A stretch of DNA of 64,000 nt from Dreissena polymorpha. Its lineage: Eukaryota > Mollusca > Bivalvia > Myida > Dreissenidae. The notes under the pieces are model-generated. The model was not told the origin of the DNA and searched no databases. It was given only the letters and a program-made list of their open reading frames with translations. The first letter of the stretch is position 1. Every line of letters starts with the position of its first letter. Location of the stretch: the NCBI RefSeq assembly GCF_020536995.1, contig NC_068355.1:69252132-69316131 (forward strand), in the 5' to 3' direction. The position numbers were made by a program, and so were the translations under genes. This document shows, piece by piece, positions 58,647-64,000 of the stretch.

Positions 58647-60720
58647 ATTAATAAAAATTAATGTCTATAAAAAAAATCTTTTATTTAAAATAGAGAATAC
58701 CTGCTCCGGAAGATAAAGGTTTATATTTCGTATCGATCATAAGATACAAGCAAACGACAATAATCTATGCGTGAAATCGATTTCAGTAGTGACTGTCTGA
58801 CGTCATAAATACGGTATATAAACCTGTGTTTCACGCAGCTTGTCTTTGTGCGAAATAGATTTGACTGAGAAACACGTGTTTACACATTAATATATCAGAA
58901 ACCTTCAATGCCGGGTAGGGGTCGGGGAATGCGAATATGGGTGAGACAAGCCGTAGCGGAACGAGGACATAGACGGGGGATGCTTGCGGCGGTCGATCTC
59001 GCATCGGCGAAGGAACAAATGGCCGGGCGAGATTAATTCATCTCTTGTCATATCCATATGCAAATTCAATTAATGATTATATCGATCCCAAAAATGTTCA
59101 GTGAATTTTTCGTATTTTGACTAAACGATTTATATGTTTCAGGATCTGGGTTTAAATTGCTTTTTGTTTTACATGGGCATAAAGAGTGAATTTAGATTGT
59201 TGCCAATCAATCCTTGTGACTTTGAATTGCTTGGGGGTTTTTTCATGAAAAAAACTATTTCGATAATGTGTGGCTTTTGGTTGCAGTATTTCACTTAAAT
59301 TGTTTGAAACGTTTATGAAATTTCTATGTTTCCAAGGTCCATTTTACAAACCGGAAGCTTTTGCATTATTTGGATGACTTCCTCTCTTGGCACATATCTG
59401 AACAGGACTGTCGACGGAACATGGAAATATTTACTGAAGCGATGCGATGCCATTAGCTAACGAGAGGACGGTAGAACCTGTCACGTTTTAGTATTTTAAG
59501 GGCTCGAACATGACACTGTTAATATAATTGTCCGGATCCCCGCAGATAAAATTAAGAGGTTGTCGGAAAAATTAACGTTGTTTTACAGTAAAAAGGTTAA
59601 GATCAAAGTAATGCAGTCTCTAATAGGCTCAGTAAATTTGTATTGCCTGTTCATTGTTATTGGAAGACTCTTTCGCTGACGTCTGATTTAAGCTTCATGC
59701 GGTATAAATCAATCACACCATCACGTTAGATAAGGCCGTTGTTTACATTTTGAAATCGATGTAGTGCTAGTTAGATCGCGTTCTTGCTTTATTGAGAGTA
59801 CGTACCATGGAAGGAATTTTTTACAAATGTGTATTTAAAGCGGACCATATTCACGGTTGCAAAACAATGTTGCTAATGCATTATCACGGTTTAGGCAAGA
59901 GCGTTTTCGGAGACTGACCCCGTATGCGGACACGGCAGAAACTCCAATGCCGGATTGTCTTTGGAGCAAATTCAATTTAGAGCTAAATAATTGGTTCTCG
60001 CAGGCATTTCTAACAAAACGCAATTAGAATTTAAAACTGCGATATTATTATTTAATAAATTCAGTGAGTTGTATAGGTTAGCTGTAGTATTGCCGGCTCC
60101 CTAGTCATATAATTATGTTTGTTACGTATTGTTTTGAGAAGCATTATTCGCCTTCTTCTATAACTACGTACATATCGGGGTTGTTATTTTATCATGGATT
60201 AGCGGTTGATACTGCATTTCGGACATATTTGCTGTTAGCAAAATACTTGAGGATTGTCGCAGGCAAAGGCCTGACGTTGATAAAAGAGATCCTATAACGA
60301 TCTCTATGTTGGAAAAACGTTGTTTAATTATTCCTATGGTCGCTCATGATTAACTTGAATTTGTTTTGGTCAAGGCTATCTTTACGTTTGCATTTTTTGG
60401 TTTATTCAGAATCAGTGAATTAGTTTTTATACATAATGGCAAAAGGTCACTTTTGTTTGAAGAAGTGCGGCAGGCCGCTGGTCATCAGCAGGATTTGATA
60501 TTTTTAAGACAGTCAAAAACTGTCAGTTGGACATCCATTTAACTCAAGACTTTCTTGTGAAACAAATACATTTATATGCCCAGTTTGCATCATCAAATAA
60601 TACTTTGGCATCCGGCTCATAACATCGGGTCAGCTTATTGTGCATAATAACTACATACCAGTCACACACTATCAATGTTCATCATTACTTCCACATGCCG
60701 CATTGACACAGAATATTTCG
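58647..60720 (+). mobile_element. DIRS-type retroelement fossil, copy B
   Basis: It starts with the same leader as copy A, including CRE-like and TATA motifs and an Arg-rich N-terminal peptide (58908 on). Further in are a partial reverse transcriptase (HYLDDFLSWHISEQDCRRNM, then a QSLIGSVN-type block), the end of RNase H (RFRQERFRRLTPYADTA), and a tyrosine recombinase (VTYCFEKHYSPSSITTYISG, FTFAFFGLFRISELVF). RT + RNase H + tyrosine recombinase identifies DIRS-group elements. It is far shorter than a complete element, so large internal parts are missing, and it is broken in several places. Old. The recombinase end is not clearly defined. Confidence 0.8.
58798..58822 (+). promoter_or_regulatory. 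CRE-like site plus TATA box in DIRS leader, copy B
   Basis: TGACGTCA and TATATAAA sit with the same spacing as in copy A, about 86 bp before the first start codon. Conservation between old copies supports a promoter in the ancestral element. Confidence 0.6.
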
Positions 60721-60747
60721 CATGTTGTCTGCACACAAAAACAGCGA

Positions 60748-61352
60748 AAAACATGCTCAATGTTTAAGACGCACTAAGTGACTTTGTGGCCTAGTTTTTG
60801 ACCCGGAATGGCCTATGTTCAAACTTGACCTACATTTCATGTAGATACAACTTCTGACCACATGTGGCGAAGATCGGATGAAAACTACTTGAATTAGAGA
60901 GCGGATACCATGCTGTATGTGTTAAACGTACTAAGTGACCCCGTGACCTAGTATTTTTATTTGGCATGGCCCATGGTCGAACTTTGCATTGAGATCATTT
61001 AGATAAAACTTCTGACCAATTGTGGTGAAGATCAATTGAAAACTACTTGAATTAGAGAGTGGAAACCATGCTGAAACAACGCACTATGTGATCCCGTGAC
61101 ATTGTTTTTGCCCTGCATGGCCCATGTTCAAACTTGGCATATAGATCATCTAGATAAAACTTCTGACCAAGTTTGGTGAATAAATTGGATGAAAACTTCT
61201 TTAATTAGAGAGCGGACAACATGCTTAATGTTTAAAACGCACTAAGTGACCCCGTGACCTAGTTTATGACCTGGTATGACCCATATTCAAAATTGACATA
61301 GACATCATCAGATACAACTTCAGACTAAGTTTGGTAAAGATCGGATAAACTA
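60748..61352. repeat. ~155-bp tandem array, four units
   Basis: The phrase ccccgtgacctagtttttga recurs at about 60790, 60948, 61100 and 61259 (spacings 158, 152 and 159). Each is followed by tggcccatgttcaaacttg, acttctgaccaagtttggtg, and gaaaactacttgaattagag. Units are moderately diverged. This is a family I associate with molluscan genomes. No coding content. Confidence 0.85.
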
Positions 61353-61724
61353 TTTTTAAAGTATCAACATCTCACATTGATAAAATGAAGATGCTAAGTA
61401 GTTTTCTTACAAATATTTATTTCGATGCTTCAAATAATACGTTTTAATAGTTTGTTTGTGATATAACGTTAGATAAGATATTAAACGCAGATAACTCCAC
61501 TATGATTGCAAATAGGTTATTATAGCACAAACGGAAAAGAAAGAAACTAACTGTATTGTCAATAATGTAACAAAAATGACATATTTGGTATTAATTTTTC
61601 AAGTATTGAAAGACGTACGGGAGATAATATTGATACTCAATTACTTTTATTTATTATGTCTATATGTGTTTAAATTTTTCCAACTCCTCAATAAGAAATG
61701 TTAAATCAATACTTATGTGTTAAT
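61353..61724. other. Non-coding spacer
   Basis: AT-rich; nothing recognised. Confidence 0.4.
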
Positions 61725-62695
61725 AAAACAAGAAGCTGAAACAATTGGACGTGTTTCGAGACAATATTGTTTTAATTCTTCTCATGAAGGGGCTCGTGGG
61801 ACACGTTTCTCGATGATTTAATGACTGTGTTCTGGCTTCGCGAGACATCAGCATAATAAACAAATGTTCACTAGCGAATTGGGAGATATTTGAGTAGTGT
61901 ACTTTACTGTGATCATCTCTACAATTTGGATGTAAGATACGTTGTAGTATAGTAGTTTTGGGTCTAACAATTATATTATCCATGAAAGTACATATAGTAA
62001 GTTTAAGACAATAAAAAACGTGGTTTAAATTACGCAATAATTATCGTGTTGAATGAACAGAAATCGCAAAAATTACTGGTTCCGTATGCAAACAACAATA
62101 CATTATTTATTTCAGTACGCGACTTGAGTCACTGTTTATGAAAATCTATTGTACAATACGAAATATGGTTACATTTATCTCTTTTAAAATGCATAAAACG
62201 TACATTCTATAACGATATAGTAGAGAGAAAACATTTATACGCTATGGAAATAAATGTCGATTAAAATCACGTTGTCTCTTTTAAATCTTCATTTACAAGT
62301 CAACTAAATTTCACTTTATTAGTTTACAATTATTAAAGTTTCTTTCAAGTTTCTTATTTTTGTCAATTTTGATTTAATGAGTTTTTATGACATTAACACC
62401 GTTGAATATATAAAGTATAAACTGAGAATCTCCAGTACCCGTTTGATATTATTCGAAAATACTTTTCTGATGGTATAGAGGCGTAACATGTTAGGTTGTA
62501 TACCCTTTTGAAATTATGCTAGTGTACCCGTAAATATGTTTTCATTATTTTGATATGATATAAAATATGAACGTAAATACTTTCCCATTTATATGAAAAA
62601 CAATGTTTATGATCAGCTTCTATTTCTAAAAAAGATATTATTTGAAACGACACCTTTATCATATGTTGGTACTTAAATCTTGTACAAGATAACAC
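61725..62695 (+). repeat. Duplicated block 1, copy B (partner 38030-39055)
   Basis: Aligned to copy A by the landmarks listed there. Both copies lose similarity just after cttgtacaagata (39050 and 62692), a shared sharp boundary. Confidence 0.85.
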
Positions 62696-63207
62696 TCCAT
62701 AGAGTTGGAATTCTATGAAAATTACAACGGGGTATCAATGATCCACGATCAATTTTGGTTGTCTAATGAAGATTTCAATATTCTCATGGATAGCGCAGCG
62801 AGGGTAGGGCTCGGTTTCGGTATTTATTTTGAGTAATATTTGTGTGCAGCGAGTCGGCCAGTAGACTGGCTTACAGACGGACATACCGGCGACAGAACGA
62901 TCTGAGAGATTTTTCTATACTAATTTAAATTGCTATCTAAGGTTAAACGTTACAAAGCAAACGATTCGGTTCAACTACGACAATGTGTGTGTTGTAGGAG
63001 TACTTAAATTATGGTCATCTAAATCGGTCAAAGTTATGGCGCTGTTGCGTACACTTACACTCAAATGCTTGGAATTTAATATTCTAATCCGAGCATCCCA
63101 AGTTCCAGGTACAAAAACACAACCTCTGAAACTTCAAGTCTAAGCAAGAAATTGAAGCTTGTAAAAAAATCAATCTTTTATTTTAAAAAGGTATAACAAG
63201 ATCTAAG
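62696..63207. other. Spacer between duplicated blocks, copy B
   Basis: About 0.5 kb here corresponds to 9.3 kb in copy A. No gene is recognised. Confidence 0.45.
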
Positions 63208-64000
63208 AGAAGACGTTTCTATTTGTGTGTTCCTACATGAAAGACATCTGAGATCATTAAACCCAGAAACTTTCAAAAGTACATTTTTATCCACTAAGAT
63301 TATTTTATCGATATATATGAGCGTCTTCAGTGATATTCTATCTAGTTTCGAGACGCGACTTTATTCCAGGTCTTTCTTCGTGGAGTTTTATATTCACTTG
63401 ATCCTGTCTTGTCAATCATTTTATTGTAATTCTCTTATATATTTCCTATGTATAGATTCGTTAGCAGTATGTGGGTCCATCCTTTGACAAAGGCAAACTC
63501 TCTTAGAGATGTATAAAATAACTTTAATTATTTATGTAACTTTTACTTTATTTATGCCGTCCAATTGCTTTCTTAAAATAGAATATTCAAACAATGTATT
63601 ACGGTGACCATTTAAAGCCTATGAGCTAAAGAGCCAAGGACAAAGGATGAAAATGAATATTCTCGTTTTATATACAGGCACACAATTTCCCATGTGATAT
63701 CCAGAAATAGAATTCTTTGCATTTCAGTGATATTTGCGACCAAGATATTGAATACCTTATTTGAATGGTATTTTTATTGCTGTTAATCTTTAACATATAT
63801 TGCTTGCTGTTGTCCTGATGTGTCATGTAATGTTGTCGGTATGTTTTTTACCCCGTGAAAACAGAAAACAACAAAAAACAATGTGTTTTTTTAACTACTT
63901 AAGAATTGTAAGACCTTTACGTGTTAGATATTGGCTCGTCTTCTAATCAAACACACGGATCCTCGAACACTCATTCATTGCTTCTAAACAAACGACTCTC
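63208..64000 (+). repeat. Duplicated block 2, copy B, runs off the window
   Basis: Aligned to 48374-49190. Similarity is still strong at the window end (atattggctcgtcttctaat, then cacac.cctc), so the duplication may extend further. Confidence 0.85.

Noticed and set aside
61720-62037. Conserved protein shared with 38025-38261 (minus strand)
   Set aside because: The shared residues reflect DNA-level duplication; frames drift apart quickly and no domain is present.

Overview
This is AT-rich animal DNA with spliced transposon genes, CRE/TATA-type promoters, tRNA-derived SINEs, MITEs and many minisatellites. The repeat families (a 270-bp palindromic MITE with inverted arms, a GGCGGGCT-bearing MITE, a roughly 155-bp tandem 'accctgtgacctag'-type array, and YqaJ/SWIM-carrying DNA transposons) are those I associate with bivalve molluscs. 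A heterodont such as Dreissena is possible, but the genus is a guess. I find no convincing host protein-coding gene. The window is a repeat-dense intergenic or accessory tract whose readable genes all belong to mobile elements.

Layout. 1-2.4 kb: a 267-bp tandem array and a 30-bp minisatellite. 2.4-6.3 kb: nothing recognised. 6.35-8.8 kb: a 5'-truncated L2/CR1-type LINE. 9.57-18.2 kb: a proposed 8.6-kb DNA transposon with about 165-bp terminal inverted repeats and a decayed XPG/FEN-like (Academ-type) gene. It was later hit by a 4-kb EN-RT LINE (minus strand, itself split by a 650-bp retroposon) and by a 502-bp hAT-type MITE that interrupts the gene. 18.8-19.5 kb: 5' leader of a DIRS-type retroelement fossil.

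20.58-33.52 kb: a PIF-Harbinger element (transposase exons at its left end, Myb/SANT exon at its right end, GACTCA-rich termini) with an 8.08-kb ISL2EU-type element (24.81-32.89 kb) nested in the intron of the SANT gene. The ISL2EU element carries two convergent genes: a THAP-DDE transposase (plus strand, three exons, the 371-codon DDE exon open) and a SWIM-YqaJ-PHD protein (minus strand, one reading frame crossed by four in-frame stops). A SINE and a MITE sit between them. This nested pair is the most informative locus here.

34.1-34.7 kb: the 3' half of a DIRS fossil. 37.1 kb: SINE. 38.0-39.1 kb: first copy of a duplicated block. 39.8-41.7 kb: another tyrosine-recombinase-retroelement-type fossil with a gag-like zinc knuckle and an SGNH-hydrolase-like region. 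46.42-48.30 kb: a TTAA-flanked DNA element carrying a tRNA-Ser-like sequence and tandem arrays. 48.4-49.2 kb: second duplicated block. 51-53 kb: two unusual minisatellites and a LINE tail. 58.65-60.7 kb: a second DIRS fossil of the same family, followed by a 155-bp array and the partners of both duplicated blocks (61.7-62.7 and 63.2-64.0 kb). The four paired segments keep the same order and orientation. This suggests that 58.6-64 kb and 18.8-49.2 kb derive from one ancestral segment, the first copy having been inflated about five-fold by later insertions.

All calls come from reading the sequence and translations by eye. No database search was possible, and sequence identities are not quantified.
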